This document shows positions 25,701-34,218 of a DNA stretch of 64,000 nt, piece after piece; positions within the stretch are counted from its first letter, which is position 1; every line of letters starts with the position of its first letter. The stretch is from Levilactobacillus yonginensis (GTDB lineage: Bacteria > Bacillota > Bacilli > Lactobacillales > Lactobacillaceae), in contig NZ_OZ061549.1 of assembly GCF_964065165.1 (NCBI RefSeq), forward strand, positions 1,860,001-1,924,000. The letters run 5' to 3'. Under the pieces are notes generated by a model that was not told where the DNA came from, made no database searches, and saw only the letters and a list, made by a program, of their open reading frames with translations. A program made the translations under genes and the position numbers.

Positions 25701-26014
25701 AGACAACATAAAATTATATTATTTCATATGACAACTTGACAGGGACTAGTACATAGCTTGGCTGGGCTGTTTTTTTCGTTTAGTGAACAACGGGATGACG
25801 ATGTACAAACCTCCCAATAATACCGTACCATAACGGTATTAAGGGCAACTCAAGTGGACCATTAACCCATTCTTGAACACTATGTCATTTCGGTAAAGAC
25901 CGTGACAAATTGTCATGAAATTTACGTTCGTTTAATCAATCGGTAACGCAGTAATCACAGGTTTGAGATGTTGCGGCAGTAAGCTATGGGTAATCGAAAG
26001 GGAGGAACAGATTG

Positions 26015-26506
26015 ATGATTAAGAAAGTAATTATCACTACATTAAGTACCGCCGCCGTTCTAGCCGCAGGTATCGGCGCCTCCAGCGTGACCGCTAATGC
26101 CAGCACCCTTCATTCACAGGCACCACGGAGCGCACAACGTTATCACTATCAACCACAGACTTCAACCTATGGGGTGAACCCTCCGGCTACTACGAGTAAC
26201 ACCAAGACGACCACTACTGGTGCCACGACGATCCAGGCAAGCGGAGCCACCATTACAGTTGCCCAATTTGAAAGTCAGGGCGTCGTTTACCTCAACGGAA
26301 ACAAGTGGACGTACTATTCTGGAAGCCTGACTGCTGACGGTACGAAAATTAGTGCCAACGGTCTGGATCCTAATGGTTACCGGGTCGTGGCCGCACCGGC
26401 CAATGTGGCCTTTGGGACGAAGATTATGACGCCATTAGGGATGGGTGTCGTGCATGATCGTGGGACGGCCATCACTGGCAACCACTACGACGTTGTTATC
26501 CAGTAG
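26015..26506 (+). CDS. Secreted 3D-domain protein (YocH/RpfB-like cell-wall protein)
   Basis: A 163-residue exported protein. The signal peptide (MIKKVIITTLSTAAVLAAG, cleavage near ANA) is followed by a Thr/Ser/Pro-rich linker (about 30-75) and a C-terminal 3D domain of the double-psi barrel type, with three aspartates in NGLDPNGYRVV, MGVVHDRGTAI and NHYDVVIQ. Such domains occur in lytic transglycosylase-like and resuscitation-type wall enzymes (YocH, MltA relatives). There is no LysM. TTG 26012 and ATG 26015 are both in frame; GGGAGG spacing favours ATG 26015. Its signal peptide resembles those of the Apf-like proteins. It is followed by a family B repeat rather than a simple terminator. Confidence 0.82.
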   Translation: MIKKVIITTLSTAAVLAAGIGASSVTANASTLHSQAPRSAQRYHYQPQTSTYGVNPPATTSNTKTTTTGATTIQASGATITVAQFESQGVVYLNGNKWTYYSGSLTADGTKISANGLDPNGYRVVAAPANVAFGTKIMTPLGMGVVHDRGTAITGNHYDVVIQ

Positions 26507-26509
26507 TCG

Positions 26510-26672
26510 TCGCCTTACCGGTCACAGCAGATGGGCTGGAACGGTGCCGACACAATTTTAAGCCTCACCAAGCCCGTGAGTCTTAAAACTTGGTCTTATT
26601 CTAACTGCCAGAAAACCACTGGCACTAAGAATAACGAGGCGCCTGAGCCCATCTGCTGCGACCTCTCGGCTT
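26510..26672. repeat. Intergenic palindromic repeat family B, copy 1
   Basis: About 160 bases with mirrored ends: CGCCTTACCGGTC then ACAGCAGATGGGCT on the left, and AGCCCATCTGCTGCGACC then TCTCGGC on the right. The middle contains CTTAAAACTTGG. The closest copy is 55367-55521; 11037-11082 is a deleted copy. The 5' end touches the stop codon of the 3D-domain gene. Confidence 0.75.
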
Positions 26673-26725
26673 TGATTGCTGACCACAAATTAAAGTGAGT
26701 AGATTTTGTATGGTATGATAGCCCC

Positions 26726-26794
26726 TTGCTCGAATACCAAACCATAAATTAACCGCGTCATCTCCTGGTTCTAGCCGGGGATGACGCGGTTTTT
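26726..26794 (+). ncRNA. Possible short RNA ending in a strong terminator
   Basis: An extended -10 box (TG-G-TATGAT, 26711-26719) is followed by about 70 bases without a reading frame and a terminator AACCGCGTCATC...GATGACGCGGTT with T residues (26751-26794). The terminator could instead end transcription that passes through the family B repeat from the 3D-domain gene. Confidence 0.3.
26751..26794 (+). terminator. Rho-independent terminator
   Basis: A 12-bp perfect stem (AACCGCGTCATC with GATGACGCGGTT), an inner CCTGG/CCGGG-type loop, and T residues. Confidence 0.88.
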
Positions 26795-26982
26795 AGGTGC
26801 TTTTTAGAAAGCTGGGGGAGCCAACATAAAATAGCATACTGGAAGCTTGGAGAAATTGCGAGGATTATCACGCCGTACTAATTGGACCGTCACTGGTCTG
26901 AGGTGGTAATCGGGTGGTTATTGAAATGGTTAAAATGTGTGACTAGTTCAGTAATCTTGATGATAGATTAGCGCGCTAATTG

Positions 26983-27093
26983 TTACTTGCCAAATAGTAC
27001 TGAAATGAGGCACGGCATCAAAAAGTAGAGCAGAAATGCGGAAATAATGATGCTTGTGCAACCACAACCGTCCGTGTCGTACTTTTCACACAT
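26983..27093 (-). CDS. 36-residue Cys-containing small membrane peptide
   Basis: ATG 27093 is preceded by GGGAGGT with spacing 7, one of the best ribosome sites in the window. The peptide begins MCEKYDTDGCGCTS and continues with a hydrophobic helix (IIISAFLLYFLMPCLISVLF) and ends GK. It has four Cys, three of them in the first 12 residues (C2, C10, C12), which suggests metal or disulfide chemistry on one face of the membrane. I do not recognise a family. It stands alone between a terminator and a secreted-protein gene. Confidence 0.6.
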   Translation of the reverse strand: MCEKYDTDGCGCTSIIISAFLLYFLMPCLISVLFGK

Positions 27094-27243
27094 GTCTTTT
27101 ACCTCCCAACATCAGGCTTTTTCAAGAATTAACGGAGGGGGGAGCGTTACGAAAGTTATGCGGCCGAGCTATTTTGCCTGGGGTTATTCCTAAGAGTGAA
27201 TACGTTGTACACACATTAGTTGCGAGCAACTTTTTAAGACAGC

Positions 27244-27984
27244 TTACCGCTGTGGTGCTAAGTAGATGGCTACGTCACCAAAGTTGACGCCCTCCCCAAA
27301 TTCTTGGTCGGTTTGGGTGGCGACCCCAATGTGCCAGTCCTTAAATGTGGCCAACTTGGCGGCAGGGTAGCCAGCAGTGATTAGGGCCTCACGGTAACTC
27401 TGGGCGGTTGGGTGTGCCACTTGGTTGTAGAGGCGAATGTAGATTTGTCCTGCTGGTACTCTGGGAGAGCGTTCCCCGTCGGAGGGGTTGATGGCAGCAC
27501 TGGCCTGGCTTCTCAATTCGTCGTCGTTCACGGTTCCAGGGAAAAGACTCCGAACAGTATTGTCGAATCGTTGCCCCTGTTCCTGGCCAGAATCGACGGA
27601 CGGATTATTGATGGGGCTCGGTTTAACGGTGGCACCACCAGGGGTTAAATACCCGCGCCAGATCCAGCCGCCGTGGCGACCATCAAAACTGTTCACGTGG
27701 TAGTAAATGGCAGCCTTGTGGGTGCGTTTGTCGTAAAGCTTTTCATGGGCGTTTGTGAGCCACGTGATGTCCTCTGTGTTGCGAGCGTAACGGATGCCCA
27801 AATGCTTAGAGTAGCGGGAGCCGCGGTGAGTATGGTAGAGGTGTTGGTGCATAGAATGGCGCCAGACCAAGCGGACTGAATTGGCGCGAGCAGCAGAGTA
27901 TTCTGATGCCTGAACACTAGTAGGGACCAGAAATGTGGTGGTCAGGGTAGTGCCGATGAGTAGTAAGATGGCTGATGGTTTCAT
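27244..27984 (-). CDS. Secreted protein with SH3/GW-like region, paralogue of 58507-59325
   Basis: A 246-residue exported protein. The signal peptide (MKPSAILLLIGTTLTTTFLV, cleavage near VQAS) is followed by a region shared with 58507-59325: SAARxxSVRLVWRxSMxxH, then RYSxHLGxRYxxN, TxAHEKLYxKxxHKxAIYYHV and GWIWRGYL. The last part resembles the SH3/GW-type wall-binding modules of lactobacilli. A second region (about residues 130-246) aligns more loosely and ends DWHIGVATQTDQEFGEG. The function is unknown; surface location and wall binding are inferred. AAAAGGAGG seven bases before ATG 27984 is a strong site. It is monocistronic. Confidence 0.75.
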   Translation of the reverse strand: MKPSAILLLIGTTLTTTFLVPTSVQASEYSAARANSVRLVWRHSMHQHLYHTHRGSRYSKHLGIRYARNTEDITWLTNAHEKLYDKRTHKAAIYYHVNSFDGRHGGWIWRGYLTPGGATVKPSPINNPSVDSGQEQGQRFDNTVRSLFPGTVNDDELRSQASAAINPSDGERSPRVPAGQIYIRLYNQVAHPTAQSYREALITAGYPAAKLATFKDWHIGVATQTDQEFGEGVNFGDVAIYLAPQR

Positions 27985-28237
27985 GAAGGAACCTCCTTTT
28001 GCTCTTGATGTTACGACTAATTTGACAGATTACTAGGCTAAATTCGGTCGGATAGTCTCTATATAAATGTTGATATAACAGTATTTGTAAGGGACTGTAG
28101 TTCGGTAGCGGAACGAACAGAAGAGGTTTGGAGAGTTATATAAAATCGGCAAATTTTCTATGTGCAAGAGTGTGTTCAGCGTAATAAATATTGCTATTAT
28201 CTAATTCATTAATGGCTATGTAGATTTGGAGTTAAAT

Positions 28238-28283
28238 AAAAAGTGATGGTATGGCCAGTTTGAAGGCAATACCACCACTTTCG
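28238..28283 (+). terminator. Orphan hairpin, terminator-like
   Basis: AAAGTG-A-TGGTAT pairs with ATACCA-C-CACTTT. There is no gene on the + strand before it. An extended -10 (TG-C-TATTAT, 28192-28200) lies 40 bases upstream, so a short RNA is possible. The rest of the 412-base gap 27985-28396 shows no gene. Confidence 0.4.
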
Positions 28284-28396
28284 TTTATGATTCACTAATT
28301 GGTTAATCCACCAGAAAATTTGCACTGATTACAGTGTAGCCGCAGGTAGTCAGGGGACGGGACCGTAGGCGGACAGTTTGAGCCGTGTTTGGACAA

Positions 28397-30022
28397 TTAG
28401 CTCATGTGTAGGTCACGTCGCCGGTAGCCAAGCCAACCGATTAAAACCAGCACCAGAGCCAACGCAACCATCCAGCTAAATGTGGCCCAGTTAACGTCGT
28501 GAATCGGGACTCGTGGCATCCAGCCAGCCGGTGTTAGATTTTTGACCCAGCCCGGGAGCTTCAGGAGACTGCCCATGTAGACACTCACGAAGCCCAGCGC
28601 AAGGTACGCCCAGCTCAGTGATTTCATCCGTGGCCAGCAACCAACAAGTAATACGCTCAACGCGAGAAATACCCAGATTTCAGGAAGTTGGGCGGCTACG
28701 GCCTGCCAAAATTCTGAAGCACTAATACCATCTTTAACGTGCGTTAGACTGGCGTCACCCATAACGACAATACCCGCTAAGCCGCCAATGTAAGCCAACG
28801 TGCTGGTGATAAATGCCGTACCTACGTAACTGAATAATAGGCGGGTGCGGCTCAAAGGCCGGGCGTAGAGGGCTTCCAACCAACCACGGGTCTCATCGGT
28901 GTGTAGCTTTAAAATCAACTGCATCCCGGGAATAACGGAAACGGCAGCCATTACTACGGCTAACAGGGCAGTAAAACTCACTAGAATGCTGTGGTTGGCC
29001 TCGTGGACCATGGTGGCGCCGAAGACCTGCTGCATGGTCGGATTGGTCTTTAGGATGTCGCCAATGGTGTTGAAGACCGTCCCGTAGGCGGTGCCAAAGA
29101 TGATGATACCGACCAACCAGCCAATTAGCACGTTACGTTGCCGTCGCCAAATCAGAGAGACGGGGCCGCGTAAGAAAATGGAAGCTTGTTTGCGGCCAGG
29201 TCGGGTCGTGATGGCGCCAGCACCTAGGTCCCGGTGATTATTGGCCCAAAAGGCAATGGCTAAGAAGATGAGCGCTAGACCTAAACTCAACCAGACCGGC
29301 AGCCAGGCAGGTTGTTGGTTGTAGGGTGCCAACTTTTCCACCCAGCCCAGTGGTGACCACCACGTTAGCTTGGGATGCTGAACGTCGGTGACCATCCGGG
29401 CCAGGTAACTCAAGCCAAACAACGTGTAAGCCAGGCCAGTGGCACTTGATGAGTGATCGGCGACCTGGGCGGTCAGGAGCCCCAGCATGCCGAATAACAG
29501 ACCCGCGGCTGCTAAGCCGATGCCAATCAACCAATTACCTTGGGTGGTAGCGCCGGGCATGTTTGCAGCGGTCAGTCCAGCACCATAGAGAAGTCCCAAC
29601 AAACCGTTGACTAAGACAAGCTCAATCGCCGCGGCTGAAAGTGGGGCTAACGTTCCCACGGCGTGTGCCCGCACGAGCTCAGTAATACCTAAATCTTCTT
29701 CAGCCCGCGTTGCGTGTACACTCAGGGCCAGGTTCATCACAACCTGAATTAGCCCCATGAACAGGAGCATTTCGTTAGCAAAAATCTCGGCTGTGGTGAC
29801 TTTGCCACTAAAGGAAAAGGCGCCAAACATGGCAACAATGCCGGGGCTGGCTAACGTTCCTTTGATAGCGTTGATTTCAGTAGGGGTGCCGTAGATTCCT
29901 TCAAATTTCCAGGCAACGCTGGCCATTAGCGCGGCCAGAATAAGAATCCACATGAGAATGCGAAACCGGTCCCGGCGTAAGTTTAACCGAACCAGTTGGC
30001 CAGTACGTCCATAACGAGACAT
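28397..30022 (-). CDS. ABC-2-type exporter permease (large, 12 helices)
   Basis: A 541-residue membrane protein with two homologous halves of about six helices each, the layout of polyketide/antibiotic-type ABC exporter permeases (an internally duplicated ABC-2 domain). Residues 1-20 are basic (SRYGRTGQLVRLNLRRDRFR). Loops contain E-E-x-L-G-x-x-E-L-V-R-A and D-E-T-R-G-W-L-E-A-L-Y-A-R-P-L-S-R, the coupling-type segments that follow helix 2 in each half. The frame is open from 30163, but GGAG with the ATG at 30022 gives the family start. It lies five bases after the stop of the ATPase gene, so they are co-translated partners. The substrate is unknown, perhaps a toxic peptide or drug. Confidence 0.88.
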   Translation of the reverse strand: MSRYGRTGQLVRLNLRRDRFRILMWILILAALMASVAWKFEGIYGTPTEINAIKGTLASPGIVAMFGAFSFSGKVTTAEIFANEMLLFMGLIQVVMNLALSVHATRAEEDLGITELVRAHAVGTLAPLSAAAIELVLVNGLLGLLYGAGLTAANMPGATTQGNWLIGIGLAAAGLLFGMLGLLTAQVADHSSSATGLAYTLFGLSYLARMVTDVQHPKLTWWSPLGWVEKLAPYNQQPAWLPVWLSLGLALIFLAIAFWANNHRDLGAGAITTRPGRKQASIFLRGPVSLIWRRQRNVLIGWLVGIIIFGTAYGTVFNTIGDILKTNPTMQQVFGATMVHEANHSILVSFTALLAVVMAAVSVIPGMQLILKLHTDETRGWLEALYARPLSRTRLLFSYVGTAFITSTLAYIGGLAGIVVMGDASLTHVKDGISASEFWQAVAAQLPEIWVFLALSVLLVGCWPRMKSLSWAYLALGFVSVYMGSLLKLPGWVKNLTPAGWMPRVPIHDVNWATFSWMVALALVLVLIGWLGYRRRDLHMS

Positions 30023-30027
30023 CTTGG

Positions 30028-30924
30028 TCACTCCTTTCCCGTGTAGTAGTGCATGAAGAGGTCTTCCAGCGTGGGTGGCGTGCTTTGCAAAGCCACGATG
30101 TCGTGCTGCGCTAGTGTGGCCATAACGGCTTTTAGCTGGGCATCTTCTACCGCGAATTGCCATTCTTGAGGCTGGTGGCCAGTAGTTACGCCATGCACGC
30201 CTGCTAACGTTGTGACGTCAAAACTATCGCCTAACGTGACGGTGATCATGGTGCGCGTCAGGTGACGCATCTCGGCTAAACTACCGGTCTCAATAATTTG
30301 GCCTTCACGGATGATACCAATCCGATCACACATGCGTTCAACCTCTGACAGAATGTGACTGGATAAAAGGACGGCTTTGCCGCGCGCCTTTAAATCCAGA
30401 ACGGCTTCTTGAAAGATTCGCTCGTTCAGGGGATCGAGACCAGAAGTGGGTTCGTCAAAGATGTAGAAATCTGCGTCCTGGGAAAAGGCCGCAATGAGCG
30501 CAACCTTTTGGCGGTTTCCCTTTGAATAGGTGCGGGCCTTCTTGGTGGGGTCGAGGCCGAAACGTTTAATGAGTTCGTCGGTTTTTTCGGAGTGGGCCGT
30601 CCCGTTCATCTTGAGCAGGAGGTCGATGATTTCACCACCAGTCAGATTTGGCCACAGGTAAACGTCGCCGGGAACGTAGGCCAGGCGCTGATGAATCTTG
30701 ACGCTGTCGTGCCAAACGTTTTGACCGAAGATACTGGCACTTCCACCGCTGGCCCGGATGATTCCCAGTAGGACGCGAATTGTGGTGGATTTACCAGCGC
30801 CGTTGGGGCCAATAAAGCCGAAGACTTCGCCGGGGTGGACGTCAAACGTGATATCTTTTAGAGCCTGAAAATGGCCGAAACTTTTTTGTAAATGGGTGAT
30901 TTGCAGTACAGGATTAGTTGTCAT
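30028..30924 (-). CDS. ABC exporter ATP-binding protein
   Basis: A 298-residue ATPase that powers the permease encoded just downstream. It contains Walker A GPNGAGKST, a signature of the YSKGNRQKVAL type (in place of LSGGQ, usual in this exporter group), Walker B FYIFDEPTSGLDP and the switch His in LLSSHIL. A C-terminal domain of about 80 residues (MITVTLGD to MHYYTGKE) is typical of drug/antibiotic exporters. The frame extends to 31023, but AGGAGGGG before ATG 30924 is the proper start; the upstream extension would run through the operator at 30997. Divergent from a TetR gene that probably controls it. Confidence 0.93.
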   Translation of the reverse strand: MTTNPVLQITHLQKSFGHFQALKDITFDVHPGEVFGFIGPNGAGKSTTIRVLLGIIRASGGSASIFGQNVWHDSVKIHQRLAYVPGDVYLWPNLTGGEIIDLLLKMNGTAHSEKTDELIKRFGLDPTKKARTYSKGNRQKVALIAAFSQDADFYIFDEPTSGLDPLNERIFQEAVLDLKARGKAVLLSSHILSEVERMCDRIGIIREGQIIETGSLAEMRHLTRTMITVTLGDSFDVTTLAGVHGVTTGHQPQEWQFAVEDAQLKAVMATLAQHDIVALQSTPPTLEDLFMHYYTGKE

Positions 30925-30996
30925 AAAAAATCCCCTCCTCGCAGTTTTTAAATCGCTATCATCGTAAGCCCGGGGGTACGCAAAGTCAATGAAAAA

Positions 30997-31023
30997 GTGA
31001 ACTATTTTAACAAAATAGTTCAC
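30997..31023. promoter_or_regulatory. TetR operator palindrome
   Basis: GTGAACTATTTT-AAC-AAAATAGTTCAC, a perfect 12-bp inverted repeat between the divergent ABC exporter and TetR genes. GTGAAC half-sites are typical for TetR-family operators. Confidence 0.8.
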
Positions 31024-31097
31024 TAAAATTAAAAACGCTGGGTGAATGCGTTATGATAAAATAAACGAAGAGAGCTTAGCGAAGGTGGCGACGGAAT

Positions 31098-31718
31098 ATG
31101 GCGACAAATCGGGAAAGAAAGCAACGCCAACGCCAGAGTATTCTGGCCGCGGGAATGAAATTATTTATGCGGGATGGCTACAAGCCGACCCACATTAAAG
31201 CGGTGGCGGCCGAGGCGGGCGTTTCCCAAGTCACGTTGTACAAGTATTTTGATAGTAAGCTGGAGCTCGGACATCAGGTTGTCATCGATTTAATTAATCA
31301 GGGGTACGCGAGTTTTCAGGAAACTGTCGACAATCAGCAGATGTCTTTTACCGAAGTTGTTAAGTGGATGATGACGACTAAGGTCGCGATGAGTGACGGT
31401 CTGAACCCCGATTTTTACAGCTTTGTGATTGATGAAATGCAGGGTAATTTAGGAAGTCATGCAGTTAAGGACGCTTATGAAGCGGGTAAAAAGGAATTTT
31501 GGGGCGCCATGGTAGCTCGTGGTCGCGCCGCCGGAAGTATTAACCCGGCAATTTCCAATGAAGCCTTAATGCTATTTCTAGATATGTACGTCGACTTCTT
31601 TAGTCGCGCTAAAGTGGGACCAGCTGAGTATCAACACTTGGTTGATCAGTTGATGCATCTCTTTTTCTACGGGCTCGTTGGGGGCCCTGTGCCACCCAAG
31701 CCAGAACAGCCATCTTAG
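31098..31718 (+). CDS. TetR/AcrR family regulator of the ABC exporter
   Basis: A 206-residue repressor. The N-terminal helix-turn-helix (about residues 8-55: ILAAGMKLFMRDGYKPTHIK, GVSQVTLYKYFDSKLEL) is followed by a helical ligand domain. GAAGGTGG nine bases before ATG 31098 marks the start. A perfect 27-base palindrome 75 bases upstream is its likely operator, so it should repress both itself and the exporter genes on the other strand. The HD-domain gene starts 12 bases after its stop and is probably in the same operon. Confidence 0.92.
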   Translation: MATNRERKQRQRQSILAAGMKLFMRDGYKPTHIKAVAAEAGVSQVTLYKYFDSKLELGHQVVIDLINQGYASFQETVDNQQMSFTEVVKWMMTTKVAMSDGLNPDFYSFVIDEMQGNLGSHAVKDAYEAGKKEFWGAMVARGRAAGSINPAISNEALMLFLDMYVDFFSRAKVGPAEYQHLVDQLMHLFFYGLVGGPVPPKPEQPS

Positions 31719-31729
31719 GAGGATCAAGC

Positions 31730-32389
31730 ATGACAGTAGCAACAGTATTAACAGCAGTTCATGAATTTTCGCAAGCTAAAATGGGGGATGATGAAACGGG
31801 CCACGGGTTCGATCACATTCAGCGGGTGGTGGGGTTGGCCGACCGCTTAATTCAGTCATATCCCGAGGCTGACCGTGTGGTGACGGTGACTGCCGCCTAC
31901 CTACATGACGTCATTGACGAAAAATTAGTAACGGACACTGAAGCAGCGAGTGCCGAGGTCGAGCAATTTCTAACGGCGCAAGGATTTTCCACCGCGCAAA
32001 TTTCCACAATTTTTTTGATTATGGATAACATGTCTTATCACAAAACCTTGGATGGGACCGCTAAGCCGTTACCCTTGGAAGGTCAAATCGTGCAGGACGC
32101 TGATCGCTTAGACGCTATTGGGGCCATTGGTATTTCGCGGGCTATTTATTTTGGCGGTCACTTCGGTGAAAAGATTTATGATCCAGCGGTGAAGCCCAGA
32201 ACGACCATGACTCACGCTGAATACCGCAATTTGGACAACGAAACCATCATCAATCATTTTTACGAAAAACTCCTTACATTGAAGGAGTTGATGAACACGG
32301 CGGCGGCAAAGCAGTTGGCTGAACACCGTCAGCAAGTTATGTTAGATTTTCTAGCTGAATACAAGGCAGAATGGAATGCGGAAGCTTAG
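31730..32389 (+). CDS. HD-domain phosphohydrolase (YpgQ/YedJ type)
   Basis: A 219-residue metal-dependent phosphohydrolase of the HD superfamily. The metal ligands are visible: the His of HGFDHIQRV, HD in AYLHDVIDEK and Asp in VQDADRLDAIGAIGISRA, the arrangement of the single-domain YpgQ/YedJ proteins, some of which act on nucleoside triphosphates. TAGGAGG before the ATG; the gene follows tetR by 12 bases. What it hydrolyses here is not known, and its link with the exporter is only positional. Confidence 0.88.
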   Translation: MTVATVLTAVHEFSQAKMGDDETGHGFDHIQRVVGLADRLIQSYPEADRVVTVTAAYLHDVIDEKLVTDTEAASAEVEQFLTAQGFSTAQISTIFLIMDNMSYHKTLDGTAKPLPLEGQIVQDADRLDAIGAIGISRAIYFGGHFGEKIYDPAVKPRTTMTHAEYRNLDNETIINHFYEKLLTLKELMNTAAAKQLAEHRQQVMLDFLAEYKAEWNAEA

Positions 32390-32498
32390 GCGACCGTGTT
32401 TTTTGTTTTGGAACCGGTTTAAGTGAAATTAACCCATGCATTTTAATCAAAATGTGCGTATGATTGGTAGTAATGCTAATTTGAGAGAAGAGATTAAA

Positions 32499-33902
32499 AT
32501 GCAAACAACGACTCAACCGGAGAAGGTGCCACGGGAGAACCTGGTTGCCATCTTTGCGATTGCACTAATGGCTTTCCTGGGGATATTAGTAGAAACGTCA
32601 ATGAACGTGGCGTTCCCGGCCCTGATGAAACAGATGCACGTGTCCCTGAACACCGTGCAGTGGATCACCACCGGGTATTTACTAATGGTGGCGTTACTGA
32701 TGATTACCTCGGCATTTTTAAAACAACGTTTTACGAATAAACAATTATTTGTGACTGCCGCGCTGGCGTTTATTTTAGGCGATTTAATTTGTGCGCTCGC
32801 AATTAATTTCCCCATTCTATTGCTGGGTCGTTTGATTCAAGCGGGATGTGCTGGCTTGGCCATTCCGCTGATGTTTAACATCGTGGTTGAAAGTGTTCCG
32901 CGGTCCCGACTTGGATTTTACATGGGAATGGCTGGTTTAATTTTGATGATTGCACCAGCTAGTGGGCCGACGTTTGGTGGTGTGATGGTTTATTTGGCCA
33001 ACTGGCGGTTGATTTTTTGGTCAACGATGCCAGTGGAAATCATTCTCTTGTTACTCGGAATGGGGGCCATCAAACAGTACGCACCTACTCAAAAGATTCG
33101 GTTCAATTGGGGTCAATTTTTCTTGTTGGCCGTTGCTTTTGTGAGCTTTACGTTAGGCATTAATAGTCTGTCATCAGCTGGATTGGTGAGTTGGCAGTTT
33201 TTAGGTGGTATCTTACTGGCCGTGGTAGCGCTCCTGGGGTATATCAGGATTTCTAAACGCAGTGAGCGGCAGCTTTTGAAGTTAGAAATTTTTAAGAATC
33301 CGGTCTTCACGTACAGCTTTTTTGCCTACGTAATTCTGCAGTTCTGTAATATTGGAATCAACTTTGCGTTGCCGAATTACGCGCAAATCGTGGTGGGTGC
33401 TACTTCACTGATTGGGGGCATGATGCTCCTACCTGGGAGCCTGATTACAGCGATTTTGCAGCCATGGTTCGGCCATTTGCTTGACGAGCACGGTGCCCGG
33501 TTACCGATTTTACTGGGGAGTAGTTTATTCCTGATTGCCGCGTTGCTGTTTACCTTATTTGGTCAGGGACTTAGCGTGGTTATGATTGCCATTCTTTACA
33601 TTATCTTCAGTATTGGTCGGTCGATGGCCTTCAGCAACACACTAACGAATGGTTTAAAGGAAGTCGACATGAGTCAGCGCGCAGATGCCAACGCCATTTA
33701 TAATACCGGGCAACAGTTTGCCGGATCACTGGGGACCACGATTCTGGCGGCATTGATGTCATCGGTTAAGGTATCGGGCATGCCTTATGCGCATGAAACG
33801 GCGATTGGGAGCCAGTTGGCGTTTGGTCTGATCTTTATCCTCAGCGTGGTTAACTTTGGGTTCTACTTTATTGTGTTCCGGTATCAACGGACGGATAAGT
33901 AG
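32499..33902 (+). CDS. DHA2-type MFS drug exporter
   Basis: A 467-residue proton-coupled multidrug exporter with 14 predicted helices. Visible are NTVQWITTGYLL (motif D1), LLGRLIQAGCAGLAIPLM (motif B), GMAGLILMIAPASGPTFGG (antiporter motif C) and DEHGARLPI. The frame is open from 32436, but Met 32499 (MQTTTQPEKVP) gives the family length, with a modest GAGAGAAGAG site. It lies 109 bases after the HD-domain gene in the same direction and may be read from the same promoter. Similar in motif order to the truncated exporter at the left edge. Confidence 0.9.
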   Translation: MQTTTQPEKVPRENLVAIFAIALMAFLGILVETSMNVAFPALMKQMHVSLNTVQWITTGYLLMVALLMITSAFLKQRFTNKQLFVTAALAFILGDLICALAINFPILLLGRLIQAGCAGLAIPLMFNIVVESVPRSRLGFYMGMAGLILMIAPASGPTFGGVMVYLANWRLIFWSTMPVEIILLLLGMGAIKQYAPTQKIRFNWGQFFLLAVAFVSFTLGINSLSSAGLVSWQFLGGILLAVVALLGYIRISKRSERQLLKLEIFKNPVFTYSFFAYVILQFCNIGINFALPNYAQIVVGATSLIGGMMLLPGSLITAILQPWFGHLLDEHGARLPILLGSSLFLIAALLFTLFGQGLSVVMIAILYIIFSIGRSMAFSNTLTNGLKEVDMSQRADANAIYNTGQQFAGSLGTTILAALMSSVKVSGMPYAHETAIGSQLAFGLIFILSVVNFGFYFIVFRYQRTDK

Positions 33903-33927
33903 TTAGGAAGTGGCATTGCTAAGTTTG

Positions 33928-34035
33928 CACTTCGGCGGCCAGAGATTTCGCCTGCTGTGGGGATGCTTCAGCTAAAGGGCGGAAACTCCGTGTCTTCAAA
34001 GTTGTTTGTGTTGTAAGTTGTTAACTTTCAGATGA
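33928..34035. repeat. Intergenic repeat family A, left half only
   Basis: CACTTCGGCGGCCAGAGATT then CGCCTGCTGTGGGGA matches the left end of the copy at 17275, but the mirrored right end is missing. Confidence 0.65.
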
Positions 34036-34084
34036 CCAATTCAAAAAGGGTGTGGGACCAACGTCTCACATCCTTTGTGTTCTG

Positions 34085-34215
34085 AACGTATATGGTTGAA
34101 ACGTGCGTCAGAAGGCAGTCAACTCCGCTTAACCCCGATAGACAAACAATCCAAGACCGGGATTATTCGTCTATCGACGTTAATGCTCATTGACTAACCG
34201 CCTTCTGGCCCACTC
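34085..34215. repeat. Intergenic repeat family C, copy 2
   Basis: AACGTATATGGTTGAAACGT, GCGTCAGAAGGCAGTCAAC, TCCGCTTAACCCCGA and a mirrored tail GACTAACCGCCTTCT. The blocks match 6698-6773, and the first block matches 6605-6630 in reverse. The preceding bases (34042-34078) form a GGGTGTGGGAC/GTCTCACATCC hairpin. Confidence 0.6.
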
Positions 34216-34218
34216 TTG

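Larger units (their letters stand above)
22824..25745 (+). mobile_element. IS3-family element interrupted by an IS30-family element
   Basis: Terminal inverted repeats of about 34 bases: both ends read TCCCT, then GTTGTCA(G/T)ATGAAATA and ATATAATT. orfA (22887) and orfB (24807) carry the transposase. Without the 1.25-kb insert the element would be about 1.67 kb. Just inside the left end a long hairpin (CCCTC...TTGTCAGATGAA with TTCATCTGACAA...GAGGG) covers the orfA ribosome site, which should limit expression from outside transcription. No target duplication could be settled. Confidence 0.85.

Noticed and set aside
28330..28380. Possible further copy of repeat family A (GGTAGTCAGGGGACGGGACC)
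   Set aside because: Only a short stretch resembles the left end and there is no mirrored arm, so chance or decay cannot be excluded.
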